From positions 186,001 to 250,000 of the forward strand of contig CAXXIB010000003.1 of the NCBI GenBank assembly GCA_963675925.2: a DNA stretch of 64,000 nucleotides, given 5' to 3'. Within the stretch, counting starts at the first letter, position 1. Every line of letters starts with the position of its first letter. The translations under genes and the position numbers were made by a program. Below are positions 17,186 through 25,957 of the stretch, piece by piece. This DNA is from CAXXOK01 sp963675925. Its GTDB lineage: Bacteria > Bacillota > Clostridia > Christensenellales > Aristaeellaceae. The notes below the pieces were generated by a model. It was given only the letters and a program-made list of their open reading frames with translations. It had not been told where the DNA came from and searched no databases.

Positions 17186-17808
17186 AACAAAACAACATTC
17201 ACACGGTGCTGGAGATTTTCAGGGATTTGTACCCGGATGCCAAACCGGAACTGCATTTCAGCAATCCCTACGAAACGCTGATTTCCGTTATGCTTTCAGC
17301 GCAGAGCACGGATGTGCAGGTGAACAAAGTCACGCCGGAACTGTTTGCCAGGTATCCCGATGTGCAGTCGCTGGCCGGGGCCAAGGTGGACGATGTGTTT
17401 CGGATTGTGCGAAGCTGCGGCTTTAAAAGCAAGGCAAGCAACATTGTGGAGTCTTCTAAACAGATCATGCTGCGCTATGGCGGACAGGTACCCGGAACCA
17501 TGGAAGACCTGGTCACGTTGCCCGGCGTAGGCCGGAAAACCGCAAACGTGGTGCTGGCAAACGCCTTTCACGTGCCAACCATTGCTGTGGATACCCATGT
17601 ATTCCGTGTCAGCAATCGTATTGGTCTGGCCAATGCCAAAAATGTGGAAGAAACAGAACGCCAGCTGATGCAGGTGATTCCCAAAGAGGACTGGATTGAA
17701 GCACATCACTGGCTGATCTATCACGGCAGGCGGGTTTGCAAGGCGCGCAAACCATATTGCGAGGATTGTGCCATTGCGCCGTACTGTAGCTATTTAAACA
17801 ACAACTGA
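17182..17808 (+). CDS. nth: Endonuclease III
   Basis: DNA glycosylase/AP lyase for oxidised pyrimidines. The 208 residues show the helix-hairpin-helix LPGVGRKTANVVLANAF with the catalytic lysine, the catalytic aspartate in IAVDTHVFRV, and a complete [4Fe-4S] ligand set at the end, C-x6-C-x2-C-x5-C (VCKARKPYC, EDC, IAPYC). Coupled to folT upstream by an ATGA overlap and followed after eight bases by obg. Confidence 0.96.
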   Translation: MKQNNIHTVLEIFRDLYPDAKPELHFSNPYETLISVMLSAQSTDVQVNKVTPELFARYPDVQSLAGAKVDDVFRIVRSCGFKSKASNIVESSKQIMLRYGGQVPGTMEDLVTLPGVGRKTANVVLANAFHVPTIAVDTHVFRVSNRIGLANAKNVEETERQLMQVIPKEDWIEAHHWLIYHGRRVCKARKPYCEDCAIAPYCSYLNNN

Positions 17809-17816
17809 GAGGGCTT

Positions 17817-19082
17817 ATGGCATCATTTGTCGATCGCGTAACCATTAAGGTAAAGGCAGGCAACGGCGGAAACGGTTGCGTGTCCTTCCACCGAGAAAAA
17901 TACATATCCAACGGCGGGCCGGATGGCGGAGACGGAGGCGCAGGCGGGAATATCGTTCTTGTTGCCGACGATAACATGAATACATTGCTGGACTTTCGCT
18001 ATACGGGCAAGTATTTTGCCGAAAACGGCGGAGACGGCAGCTCAGGCCATTGCACCGGTAAAAACGGGGAAGACCTGATTATTAAGGTGCCGGTCGGTAC
18101 GGTGTTTATCCGTACGGCTGATGATGCCGTCCTGGCTGATATGAATACGCCGGGTATGAAAAAGATTCTGTTTAAAGGCGGACATGGCGGTCACGGGAAC
18201 GCACGTTTTGCCACGCCGACCCGGCAAGCGCCAAACTTTGCCAAGCCCGGCTTCAAAACCGAAGTTGTGGAAGTTCGGCTGGAACTCAAAACCATTGCAG
18301 ATGTGGGCCTGGTCGGCTTCCCAAATGTGGGCAAGTCTACCTTGCTGGCATCCGTGACGGCAGCAAAGCCCAAGATTGCTAATTACCACTTCACGACCTT
18401 ATCGCCTAATCTGGGCATCGTGAAATGGCACGATAACAGCTTTGTTATGGCAGATATCCCCGGATTGGTCGAAGGCGCGAGCGAGGGTATCGGCCTTGGG
18501 CATGAATTCCTTCGTCATGTTGAGCGCACGCGCTTGCTTTTGCATGTGCTGGATGCATCCGGCAGCGAGGGCAGAGACCCGGTGGAGGACTTTCAAACCA
18601 TCAACCGTGAGCTGACAGCCTATGGCGAGCCTGTGGGCAGGCCGCAGCTGATTGTCCTCAACAAATGCGACCTGATCCCCGATCAGGAAACGATTGATGC
18701 GCTGGTTAAAACCTTCGATTCCATGGGCTATCAGGCGTATCCAATCAGTGCGGCGACGCGCAAGGGCTTTGAACCGATTTTAAACGAGGTCATCAAGCTG
18801 CTTAAAGAGCTGCCCCCACCCATGACCTACCTCGAAACCGAGGAATTGGAACTGCCGCAGCGCAATAAGTTTGAAATCACCAGAGACGGCGAAGTGTTCG
18901 TCGTATCCGGTACGATGATTGAGTATATTCTCGATAGTGTGAATTTCGACGACGGAGAAAGCATGAACTGGTTCCACCGCACCCTGCGCGAACGCGGCAT
19001 TATCGATGCGCTGCGAGAGGCCGGCGCGAGTGAAGGCAGTACCGTGCGTATCGACAATATGGAGTTTGACTTCATTGATTAG
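17817..19082 (+). CDS. obg: GTPase Obg/CgtA
   Basis: Ribosome-assembly and stress GTPase, 421 residues. Domain order is standard: glycine-rich Obg fold (1-158, FVDRVTIKVKAGNGGNG), G domain with GFPNVGKSTLL, DIPGLVEGASEGIGLGH and NKCDLIP, and a C-terminal OCT domain (about 340-421) as in Bacillota. Followed closely by yhbY, a usual neighbour in Bacillota and another large-subunit assembly factor. Confidence 0.97.
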   Translation: MASFVDRVTIKVKAGNGGNGCVSFHREKYISNGGPDGGDGGAGGNIVLVADDNMNTLLDFRYTGKYFAENGGDGSSGHCTGKNGEDLIIKVPVGTVFIRTADDAVLADMNTPGMKKILFKGGHGGHGNARFATPTRQAPNFAKPGFKTEVVEVRLELKTIADVGLVGFPNVGKSTLLASVTAAKPKIANYHFTTLSPNLGIVKWHDNSFVMADIPGLVEGASEGIGLGHEFLRHVERTRLLLHVLDASGSEGRDPVEDFQTINRELTAYGEPVGRPQLIVLNKCDLIPDQETIDALVKTFDSMGYQAYPISAATRKGFEPILNEVIKLLKELPPPMTYLETEELELPQRNKFEITRDGEVFVVSGTMIEYILDSVNFDDGESMNWFHRTLRERGIIDALREAGASEGSTVRIDNMEFDFID

Positions 19083-19091
19083 GAGTAGAGT

Positions 19092-19376
19092 ATGACAGGC
19101 AAACAAAGAGCAGTCCTGCGTTCCATGGCAAACGGGCTGGAAACGATATTATTCATCGGCAAGGATGGCATAACCGATGCCACGCTGAAAGAAGCATACG
19201 ACGCGCTGGAAGCACGCGAGCTGATTAAGTGCGCTGTGCAGCAAAGCAGCGAGCTGAGCGCAAAGGAAGCCAGCGCGCTCCTGTGTGAAAAAACCAACGC
19301 CGAACCGGTGCAGACCATCGGCCGCCGGTTTGTGATTTACCGGGAAAGCAATTCAAACAAGAAAATCGATTTGTAA
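19092..19376 (+). CDS. yhbY: YhbY-family CRM-domain RNA-binding protein
   Basis: A 94-residue CRM-domain protein associated with pre-50S particles. MTGKQRAVLRSMAN, the GKDGITDATLKEAYDALEARELIK core and the QTIGRRFVIYR strand are the family pattern. Ten-base gap to obg with a GGAG site, so it is on the same transcript. Confidence 0.93.
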   Translation: MTGKQRAVLRSMANGLETILFIGKDGITDATLKEAYDALEARELIKCAVQQSSELSAKEASALLCEKTNAEPVQTIGRRFVIYRESNSNKKIDL

Positions 19377-19404
19377 GAATACAAAGCGGGAAGGCGGTTG
19401 AATC

Positions 19405-19767
19405 GTGACCGATGCGGTGCTGAGCGCGCTTAGGGAGATACGGCTTCCGTATGCACTCTACGAGATGGATATCCATCGGCACGTTGAACAGGCGCTTTTG
19501 GCACGCAATATTCTGTTTGTTCATGAAGCTAAGCTGAACAAAGGCTGCCGCATTGATTATCTGGCAGGCAGGGTTGGCATCGAAATCAAAAAAGGAAAAC
19601 CAAATGCCAAACGTTTGATCGCGCAATTGTCCCGTTATCTGGCAAGTGACCAGTTGGACAGCCTGATTGTCGTCAGCTGGCACAGCGTGAAGCTGCCCGA
19701 AACTATCGCCGGCAAGCAGACGCAGCAGCTGGTATTGTCGCAGCTATGGGGGGTCAGCCTGCCATGA
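19405..19767 (+). CDS. Small PD-(D/E)xK-like nuclease-fold protein
   Basis: A 120-residue protein I do not recognise by name. Its core FVHEAKLNKGCRIDYLAGRVGIEIKKGK has a glutamate in helix 1, an aspartate in R-I-D (about 51) and E-I-K (about 59-61), the layout of PD-(D/E)xK nucleases. It then has an LIAQLSRYLASDQLDSLIVVS helix-strand unit typical of the fold. Start is GTG 19405. Its last four bases overlap the SNF2-helicase start codon, so the two are probably translated together and act as a pair. No zinc site or second domain is present. A non-catalytic or structural version cannot be excluded. Confidence 0.65.
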   Translation: MTDAVLSALREIRLPYALYEMDIHRHVEQALLARNILFVHEAKLNKGCRIDYLAGRVGIEIKKGKPNAKRLIAQLSRYLASDQLDSLIVVSWHSVKLPETIAGKQTQQLVLSQLWGVSLP

Positions 19768-21518
19768 AGAAAATCCACGATTTACCGCCGTATTTGCGCA
19801 TGGACGGAACCCAGGTGGATGGAGAGCAAACCTACGGCAGCGTAAGCTACAACCGCAGAAGCAAATGCTGGGTGATTAAGGCTGATCCCAATGTCACCGA
19901 GCTATGTAAGCGCCTGTTTCCCGGCACGGTTTCGCGCCGCAGGGGAGAGGCGCGCTTTACCGCGCACCGAAGGCTGATTGCGGATTTAAACTGGCTCATG
20001 ATGCGATACCCACTGGTTGTTGCAGAGCGCGACCAAAAACGCTGGACCGAAGCGCTAGAACAGGCCAGAGAGTATGTGCGCATGCGCCAGGCCGCGCTGC
20101 GGACACCGGCGCGCATCAAACCGGATAAGATCAACTTTCGGGGAACGCTGACGCCGTTTCAGGAGGAGGGGCTTGCCTTTCTGCTGCGCACGGACCGCTG
20201 CTTGCTGGCCGACGAGATGGGGCTTGGCAAAACCGTGCAGACGCTAGCGCTACTGTCCCATGTGTCGGCCTATCCTGCGATTGTGGTCGCGCCCGCGCAT
20301 CTGATGTCCAACTGGGAAAACGAAATCGCTCGTTTTGTGCAAAAGGAAGATGGCAAGCCGCTTACGGTGCATGTGGTCAAAGGCTTAAAGCCGTATACCC
20401 TGCCGCAGACGGATATCTACTTGATGCACTATCTGCTGCTGCGCGGTTGGAAGCAATATTTACAGGATGCAGCGTTTGACCATGTGATTTTTGATGAAAT
20501 TCAGGAACTGCGCCACAGCGGCACGGAAAAGTATTCCGCAGCAAGCCTGCTGGCAGATCAAGCCAAGCGAGTTGTAGGGCTGAGCGGTACACCGATTTAT
20601 AACCGTGGCGCAGAAATATGGAACGTTATTAATATTCTTGACTTTCACTTTTTAGGGAACTACGAAAGCTTCACCCGCGAATGGTGCTACGGGTACGGAA
20701 ATCAGATTGTTGCCAAACCTGAGCTTCTTGGTGATTACCTGCGGCGAGAGGGCATCATGCTGCGGCGTACCAAGCAGGATGTACTCAATGATCTGCCGCC
20801 CAAACGCCGCCTGGTGATGACAATAGAGTCCAACCACGCCATGTACCAAAAGCTGATGGAACCCATCACGAAAAAGCTAATGCAGCTTAGAGACGATGGG
20901 GAATTGTCTGGTTCGCAGCGTTCCATCCTGAAAATGGAAATCGAGCAGGGCGAGCGGCAGGCGACGGGTATCGCCAAAGCGCTGTTTGTTGCGCAGTTTG
21001 TGCGCGCCTTGCTCGATGGTGGAGAGAAAGTACTGCTGTTTGCACATCACCATCAGGTGATGGACAGCTATAAAAAGGACTTGCATTCCTATTCACCTGC
21101 GTTTATTACGGGCCGCGAAACACAAAAGCAGAAGGAAAGCTCGCTGGACCGCTTTATGAACGGGAAAACAAACCTGTGCTGTATATCCCTGCGGTCAGCT
21201 TCGGGACTCAACCTGCAGCAGGCGACTTGCGTGGTGTTTGGCGAGCTGGATTGGTCACCTGCCGTACACAGCCAGGCGGAGGATAGAGCACACCGCATGG
21301 GACAGAAGGATAGCATTCTGTGTTATTACCTGGTATCCAAGGGCGGCAGCGATCAGGACATGCAGGATGCCCTCGGCCTCAAGGTCAGCCAATTTACCGC
21401 GCTGATGGGGGATCAGGTGCGATCGCAAGACGAAATTTTACAGGATTCCCAATTCGCACAACGCTATGTGGAGCAGCTCATTCACCGTCTGCTGGACGGA
21501 CAAGCGTTCGCGGATTAA
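19764..21518 (+). CDS. SNF2-family DNA translocase/helicase
   Basis: A 584-residue superfamily-2 ATPase of the SNF2/RapA type. Motifs seen: Q-like FQEEGLAFLL, I DEMGLGKT, Ia VVAPAHLMSNW, II FDEIQ, III LSGTPIYN, IV FITGRETQ, V SLRSASGLNLQQA, VI QAEDRAHRMGQ. The 125 residues before the motor (basic, with R-x-R-R-G-E-A-R) resemble the HARP-like or substrate-reading parts of SMARCAL1-type proteins only loosely. ATG 19764 has a GGGGGG site; the frame is open to 19746. Coupled to the small nuclease upstream. It could serve replication-fork or foreign-DNA processing; nothing else in this window identifies a defence island. Confidence 0.88.
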   Translation: MKKIHDLPPYLRMDGTQVDGEQTYGSVSYNRRSKCWVIKADPNVTELCKRLFPGTVSRRRGEARFTAHRRLIADLNWLMMRYPLVVAERDQKRWTEALEQAREYVRMRQAALRTPARIKPDKINFRGTLTPFQEEGLAFLLRTDRCLLADEMGLGKTVQTLALLSHVSAYPAIVVAPAHLMSNWENEIARFVQKEDGKPLTVHVVKGLKPYTLPQTDIYLMHYLLLRGWKQYLQDAAFDHVIFDEIQELRHSGTEKYSAASLLADQAKRVVGLSGTPIYNRGAEIWNVINILDFHFLGNYESFTREWCYGYGNQIVAKPELLGDYLRREGIMLRRTKQDVLNDLPPKRRLVMTIESNHAMYQKLMEPITKKLMQLRDDGELSGSQRSILKMEIEQGERQATGIAKALFVAQFVRALLDGGEKVLLFAHHHQVMDSYKKDLHSYSPAFITGRETQKQKESSLDRFMNGKTNLCCISLRSASGLNLQQATCVVFGELDWSPAVHSQAEDRAHRMGQKDSILCYYLVSKGGSDQDMQDALGLKVSQFTALMGDQVRSQDEILQDSQFAQRYVEQLIHRLLDGQAFAD

Positions 21519-21544
21519 ATATTACGCAAATATTAAAAATATAC

Positions 21545-21573
21545 TTGACATAATTTACATAATTTAATAAAAT
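21545..21573 (+). promoter_or_regulatory. Promoter of the 850-residue cell-wall protein
   Basis: TTGACA (21545-21550), 17 bases of nearly pure A/T, TAAAAT (21568-21573). The A/T-rich surroundings (21519-21590) stand out from the neighbourhood. Confidence 0.8.
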
Positions 21574-21624
21574 ATACATGTTTAATGGAATCGTCTGCAT
21601 TTCCGGAATTACGGAGGAATAAGC

Positions 21625-24177
21625 ATGAGAAATCGCTTGCTCAGAAGCATCGCGCTGGTATGCGGTGTAATATTTATTATATCGGTGACTGCGCCTGCTT
21701 TGGCAATCACCTATCCGTACGAGATTCCATCGGCGGACAGCGTGAATTTGCGTAAATACGCGTCAAGCTCATCTACCATCCTTGCCTATATCAAAGAGGG
21801 CGATACGGTTACGGTGCTGGGCGAATCCGGCGCGTATTACAAAGTGAAGTTCGGCAATATAACGGGCTATGCCGTTGCGAAATATATCAATGGAGACAGT
21901 CTGCTGGAAGACCCGCAGTATATTATCAATCAGCTTTCGGCTGTCACGAAATATCCCTATCAAACCGCAACAACGGCCAGTGCTGTTATGCGCAAAACTG
22001 CAAGCCCCTCGGCTGCCGCCGTGCTGACCATTCCCGATAATGCGATTATTACCGTACGCTCTATCAGTGCCGATCGGTACGCCAAGGTTAGCTATAATGG
22101 AAAAACCGGCTATATCCTAAGCGACAATTTTGTTTTGTCGCCGATTCCGACGCCCACGCCGATTCCCGAACCGACGATCAACCCGGAAGCCCAAAAATAC
22201 GAACAACTGACGGCGGGCGACAGCGGAATATTCGTTACGGCGCTGCAGGAAGCGCTGAAAGAGCTCAACTTTTATAAAACCGCGGTCGACGGCAAGTTCG
22301 GCCCTGCAACCAAGGCGGCGGTTGAGCTGCTTGAAAAACGAAACGGTCTGACGATTGACGGCATTGCCGATCCGGCGCTTTTGTACCTGGTCTTTGAAGG
22401 GAAACCGAAAAACTATCGCGGCTACCGCCAGGAAGTCAAGATCGTTCCTCCGGTATACGGCATCACCCTGCGCAGTGGCGATAAGGGCGATTTGGTCAAG
22501 CAGTTGCAAACCCGTTTGCAGACCCTTGGCTACTATTCGGCAACGGTGTCGGGTACATTCGGCTCTTCCACCACATCAGCCTTGAAAGCATTCCAGAGAA
22601 AAATGGGAATTTCGGTTGATGGGATTGCCACGACAGACGTTCAAGCCATTCTGTACAGCGCAGCGGCCCGCTCGGAGTCCGAAATCGTTACGCCGTCCCC
22701 GGTGCCCACTGCCACGCTGCAGCCGCCATCCGGTACGGTGCGTAGGGGAGATTCTGGCAACGATGTATCGCTAGTCCAATCTCGCCTGTACACGCTTGGT
22801 TACTATACCGGCAAGGTTGATGGTAAGTTTGGCAGCGGTACTTATGAAGCGCTGAAAACTTTTCAGGAGAATAACTTTATTACCGCCGATGGCATTTGTG
22901 GTAGTGAGACCGCCGGGATCTTGTTTTCCGATACCGCCATCTATAACGGCAACATGCCCACACCGGCACCGACACAAAAGATTGTCATAAATGAAGATAG
23001 TGTAACCACCCTAGAAATTGGCTCTATGGGATCGTCCGTACGGAATATGCAGAACAAGCTATTTGAGCTGGGCTACTATATCTCCCGTCTGGACGGCGTA
23101 TTCCTTGAAGAAGACGAAAGCGCTGTTAAACTGTTCCAGACGGTAAACGGCTTGACGGCGGACGGTAAAGCAGGCTTCGAAACGCTCAAACTCCTGTTTT
23201 CGGATGAAGCCAAACCGGCCCACGTCAGCGCGGATGCCGAAGAAGGCGAATATAAAACCCTGCGCTACGGCGACAGTGGTTCAGAAGTCACCACCATGCA
23301 GGCGCGTTTGATCGAGCTTGGGTACTTAGGTGGCAGTGCAGACGGGAAATTCGGCCTGAAAACCAAGGCCGCGGTGCTGGCATTCCAGCGCGAAAACAGC
23401 CTCGTGCGCGATGGCATTGCCGGTAACAGTACCCAGACGGCACTTTTTGCAAGTGCGGCGGCTGAACTGGATACCTCCCGTGTTCTAAAAGAGGGAATGG
23501 CATCCAGCACCGTACGCCAGATGCAGGAACACTTGAAAACCCTTGGCTACCTGAACGGCAATGCGGATGGCATGTTTGGCCCGTTAACAAGCTTAGCGCT
23601 GATCTCATTTCAAAAGGCGCAGCGTTTAACGGCTGACGGAATCGCGGGTTCGCTTACGCTGAATGCGCTGGTCAGCCAGGCACAAAAACAAAGCGATACA
23701 ACACTGGCAGCGAAGCCACCTGTTATTTCAGGCGGCATTAACCCCGCAAGCGTGAAGTATGCGAACTGGTATGATGAAGTTCGTTCTCTGACAAGAAAAT
23801 ATCCCAATGTTACACTCTACGACTATAACACCGGGATTAGCTGGCATGTTACATTCTTCTCCTTCGGCGCACACGCCGACGGATATCCCACCACTGCCGA
23901 GGACACCGAAAAAATGAACAAGGCCTTTGGCAATACGGTGACCTGGACACCTAAGCCTGTGTGGGTGGTGTTTTCAAACGGCAGTGTCTATATGGCATCC
24001 ACGCATAATACGCCCCATGGTGTGGATCATAACCTGACAAATAACTTCCCCGGCCACCTGTGTGTCCACTTCCCGCGCACGGCAGAACAGGTAGCAGCCA
24101 TCGGGCCGTATGCGACCTCGCATCAAAAAGCGATTGACCTGGGATGGACCGCCACGGTAGCCAGGGCGTTACAGTAA
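21625..24177 (+). CDS. Secreted SH3 / six-repeat peptidoglycan-binding protein with a C-terminal HxC-type domain
   Basis: An 850-residue exported protein. A signal peptide (about 1-28) is followed by two bacterial SH3 domains (about 30-90 and 110-170), a short Pro-Thr linker, and six PG_binding_1 repeats, each with a G-D-x-G ... LGYY/L ... DGxFG ... FQ ... DGIAG pattern. They begin near residues 193, 287, 372, 456, 545 and 625. The last 150 residues form a domain with HADGYPTT, NTPHGVD and NNFPGHLCVHFP. This domain recurs at the end of clostridial wall proteins, and its G-H-x-C-x-H resembles the H-G-C site of L,D-transpeptidases, but I cannot assign it. Probably a wall hydrolase or transpeptidase. 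Confidence 0.85.
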   Translation: MRNRLLRSIALVCGVIFIISVTAPALAITYPYEIPSADSVNLRKYASSSSTILAYIKEGDTVTVLGESGAYYKVKFGNITGYAVAKYINGDSLLEDPQYIINQLSAVTKYPYQTATTASAVMRKTASPSAAAVLTIPDNAIITVRSISADRYAKVSYNGKTGYILSDNFVLSPIPTPTPIPEPTINPEAQKYEQLTAGDSGIFVTALQEALKELNFYKTAVDGKFGPATKAAVELLEKRNGLTIDGIADPALLYLVFEGKPKNYRGYRQEVKIVPPVYGITLRSGDKGDLVKQLQTRLQTLGYYSATVSGTFGSSTTSALKAFQRKMGISVDGIATTDVQAILYSAAARSESEIVTPSPVPTATLQPPSGTVRRGDSGNDVSLVQSRLYTLGYYTGKVDGKFGSGTYEALKTFQENNFITADGICGSETAGILFSDTAIYNGNMPTPAPTQKIVINEDSVTTLEIGSMGSSVRNMQNKLFELGYYISRLDGVFLEEDESAVKLFQTVNGLTADGKAGFETLKLLFSDEAKPAHVSADAEEGEYKTLRYGDSGSEVTTMQARLIELGYLGGSADGKFGLKTKAAVLAFQRENSLVRDGIAGNSTQTALFASAAAELDTSRVLKEGMASSTVRQMQEHLKTLGYLNGNADGMFGPLTSLALISFQKAQRLTADGIAGSLTLNALVSQAQKQSDTTLAAKPPVISGGINPASVKYANWYDEVRSLTRKYPNVTLYDYNTGISWHVTFFSFGAHADGYPTTAEDTEKMNKAFGNTVTWTPKPVWVVFSNGSVYMASTHNTPHGVDHNLTNNFPGHLCVHFPRTAEQVAAIGPYATSHQKAIDLGWTATVARALQ

Positions 24178-24180
24178 AAT

Positions 24181-24546
24181 TTATTCTTCGGTATCAAATG
24201 GGAGCGGGAGGCGATTGTCTTCCTGCTCCCAAAGTTTATCAAGATGATAAAATTCGCGTTCCTGCGGAAGAAAAATATGCACAAACACAGCGCCGTAGTC
24301 CAGCACGACCCAGCGGCTGCCGGGATGTCCGTCTTTACGGATGGGGGAGATCCCGGATTTTTCCAGCTGTTCGTCCAGATCATCAGCCAGCGCTCTGGCC
24401 TGCAGCGCATTGCGGCCGGATGCAATGACCATGGCTTCGGTTACCACCGTCATATTGGATACATCGAGCACCGTAATGTTCTGCGCGCCTTTCTTGTGTA
24501 GAATTTCAGCGGCTTTAATGGCAATTTCGTTGGATGTCATTTTCAC
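24181..24546 (-). CDS. rsfS: Ribosomal silencing factor RsfS
   Basis: Binds L14 and blocks subunit joining in starvation. The 121 residues include LHKKGAQNITVLDVSNMT, ASGRNALQARALADDLDE and the HPGSRWVVLDYGAVFVHIF signature block (motifs given separately: GSRWVVLDYG and VVHIF-type strand). GTG at 24546 has an AAGGAGAG site; ATG two codons later is possible. It follows nadD-yqeK by 12 bases, the standard order. Confidence 0.93.
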   Translation of the reverse strand: MKMTSNEIAIKAAEILHKKGAQNITVLDVSNMTVVTEAMVIASGRNALQARALADDLDEQLEKSGISPIRKDGHPGSRWVVLDYGAVFVHIFLPQEREFYHLDKLWEQEDNRLPLPFDTEE

Positions 24547-24558
24547 TGTTCTCTCCTT

Positions 24559-25740
24559 TTATTGAATGCGCTTGCGCATCCATTGTATGGTTGTATCGGT
24601 ATCGGGGTGTAGGGGTCTGTGTATTCGGGTCAGATATGCTTTGGAATGCAGCAGCATTTCATAGGTCGCTTTGTACAGATCGGTTTCTGCCAGCTGTCGT
24701 ATTTCGTCCAGATCCGGGATGTGATTCCGGTAGGGTTCAATTTTATCGGCCAAGAAAACTACCATTTCAATATCGCTCATACCGGCGTACCCTGTGGTGT
24801 GTACGGCAATGGCGTTGAGCACGATGGGGTCTTCAATGCCGAACACTTCTTTGGCGATTACAGCACCGACAGGCCCGTGCAGCAGCCCGTTTGATTGTAG
24901 TTCCACATCCGTGAGTTTTAGATGATGGCTGATTGCGATCTGGCGCAGAGAGTCTATATCCATGCACTTGGCACAGTCATGCAAAAGCCCGGCCAATTCG
25001 CACTGGTCAACCGGCAGAGCATGGACGGCAGCCAGGTGCGCGGCGGTTCGTGCCACGGCCATGGAATGCAACAGCCTGTCGTCACTGAGCCTGTTTTGCA
25101 AATTGGAAAAGCTTCCCACGTCCGTTCCGGGTAATGCCGGACAGCCGTATAACCCGGCTATCCGGATATACTCGTGCACTTCCGGTGTCAGCAGTGTGTC
25201 GACAGGCTCGCCCGCTTGTAAGCGCTTGCGAATGTCGGTCGCACTGATTGTACGGGGTGCAAGCGACAGGAAGTTTATATTAGCGCCTTTGGCGCGCAGC
25301 TCAGCCAAACTTGGGTGGGCTTCAAGGCCTTTTGAATCCCGTTTGCACACCGCAAAAGAGCAAAGCGAAAACACCTCCAGCGGCTGGCGCCAATGGGGCA
25401 GGTCATAAAGTGTGTCTTCGCCGATCAGGCATATAAATTCCCCATCCGGGTATAGCGTGCGGAGAAGCTTGAGTGTGTCAACCGTATAGATCACACCGCT
25501 ACGGGTGATCTCGATATCGGAAATTGTGAAGTTTTCATAGGGGAGTATGGCAAGCTGCGTCATGGCATAGCGATGCGCAGGAGCGACCAGTTGATGCTGT
25601 TTATGCGGGGGATTCCCGTTGGGTATGAACACAACGCGGTCTAAGTACAGCTCGCGTAGGGCATGCTCGGCAATTTGCAGATGACGTCGATGAATCGGGT
25701 TAAAGCTTCCACCCATAATGCCTATCCTGCTTTGTGCCAC
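24559..25740 (-). CDS. nadD: Fusion of NadD (nicotinate-nucleotide adenylyltransferase) and YqeK (HD phosphohydrolase)
   Basis: One 393-residue chain covers two proteins that are separate neighbours in most Bacillota. Residues 1-200 are NadD, which adenylates nicotinate mononucleotide in NAD synthesis: GGSFNPIHRRHLQIAE nucleotide-binding site, FIPNGNPPHK, and ISATDIRKRL (the ISSTxIR motif). Residues about 215-393 are YqeK, an HD-domain symmetrical Ap4A hydrolase: LLHSMAVARTAAHLA, LAGLLHDCAK and VVFLADKIEP. Start is GTG with a GAGGGGG site. NAD synthesis and dinucleotide disposal would then be made in fixed ratio. Confidence 0.93.
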   Translation of the reverse strand: MAQSRIGIMGGSFNPIHRRHLQIAEHALRELYLDRVVFIPNGNPPHKQHQLVAPAHRYAMTQLAILPYENFTISDIEITRSGVIYTVDTLKLLRTLYPDGEFICLIGEDTLYDLPHWRQPLEVFSLCSFAVCKRDSKGLEAHPSLAELRAKGANINFLSLAPRTISATDIRKRLQAGEPVDTLLTPEVHEYIRIAGLYGCPALPGTDVGSFSNLQNRLSDDRLLHSMAVARTAAHLAAVHALPVDQCELAGLLHDCAKCMDIDSLRQIAISHHLKLTDVELQSNGLLHGPVGAVIAKEVFGIEDPIVLNAIAVHTTGYAGMSDIEMVVFLADKIEPYRNHIPDLDEIRQLAETDLYKATYEMLLHSKAYLTRIHRPLHPDTDTTIQWMRKRIQ

Positions 25741-25819
25741 TTGCGTGCCCCCTCTCTGGTTTGATTATACCCCAGTTTCAGCAAAATAGAAAGGCAGGAT
25801 GCTGCGCTTGCCCGCCTTG

Positions 25820-25848
25820 TTTACAAGACTTTAGAATCTCGGTATAAT
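25820..25848 (+). promoter_or_regulatory. Promoter of the ECF S-component / coaX group
   Basis: TTTACA (25820-25825), 17 bases, TATAAT (25843-25848). A leader of about 100 bases follows, containing a small hairpin CGGGT (25920-25924) / ACCCG (25936-25940) immediately before the ribosome site; no known riboswitch class was recognised. Confidence 0.75.
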
Positions 25849-25957
25849 AGACGGGTCCGGTGCTAATACAGTTTTGATTGGACACTGGTCATTCCACGGT
25901 CTCTCGTCACTCAACGATGTCGGGTATCTATTACGAACCCGAACGGAGGAAACAACC

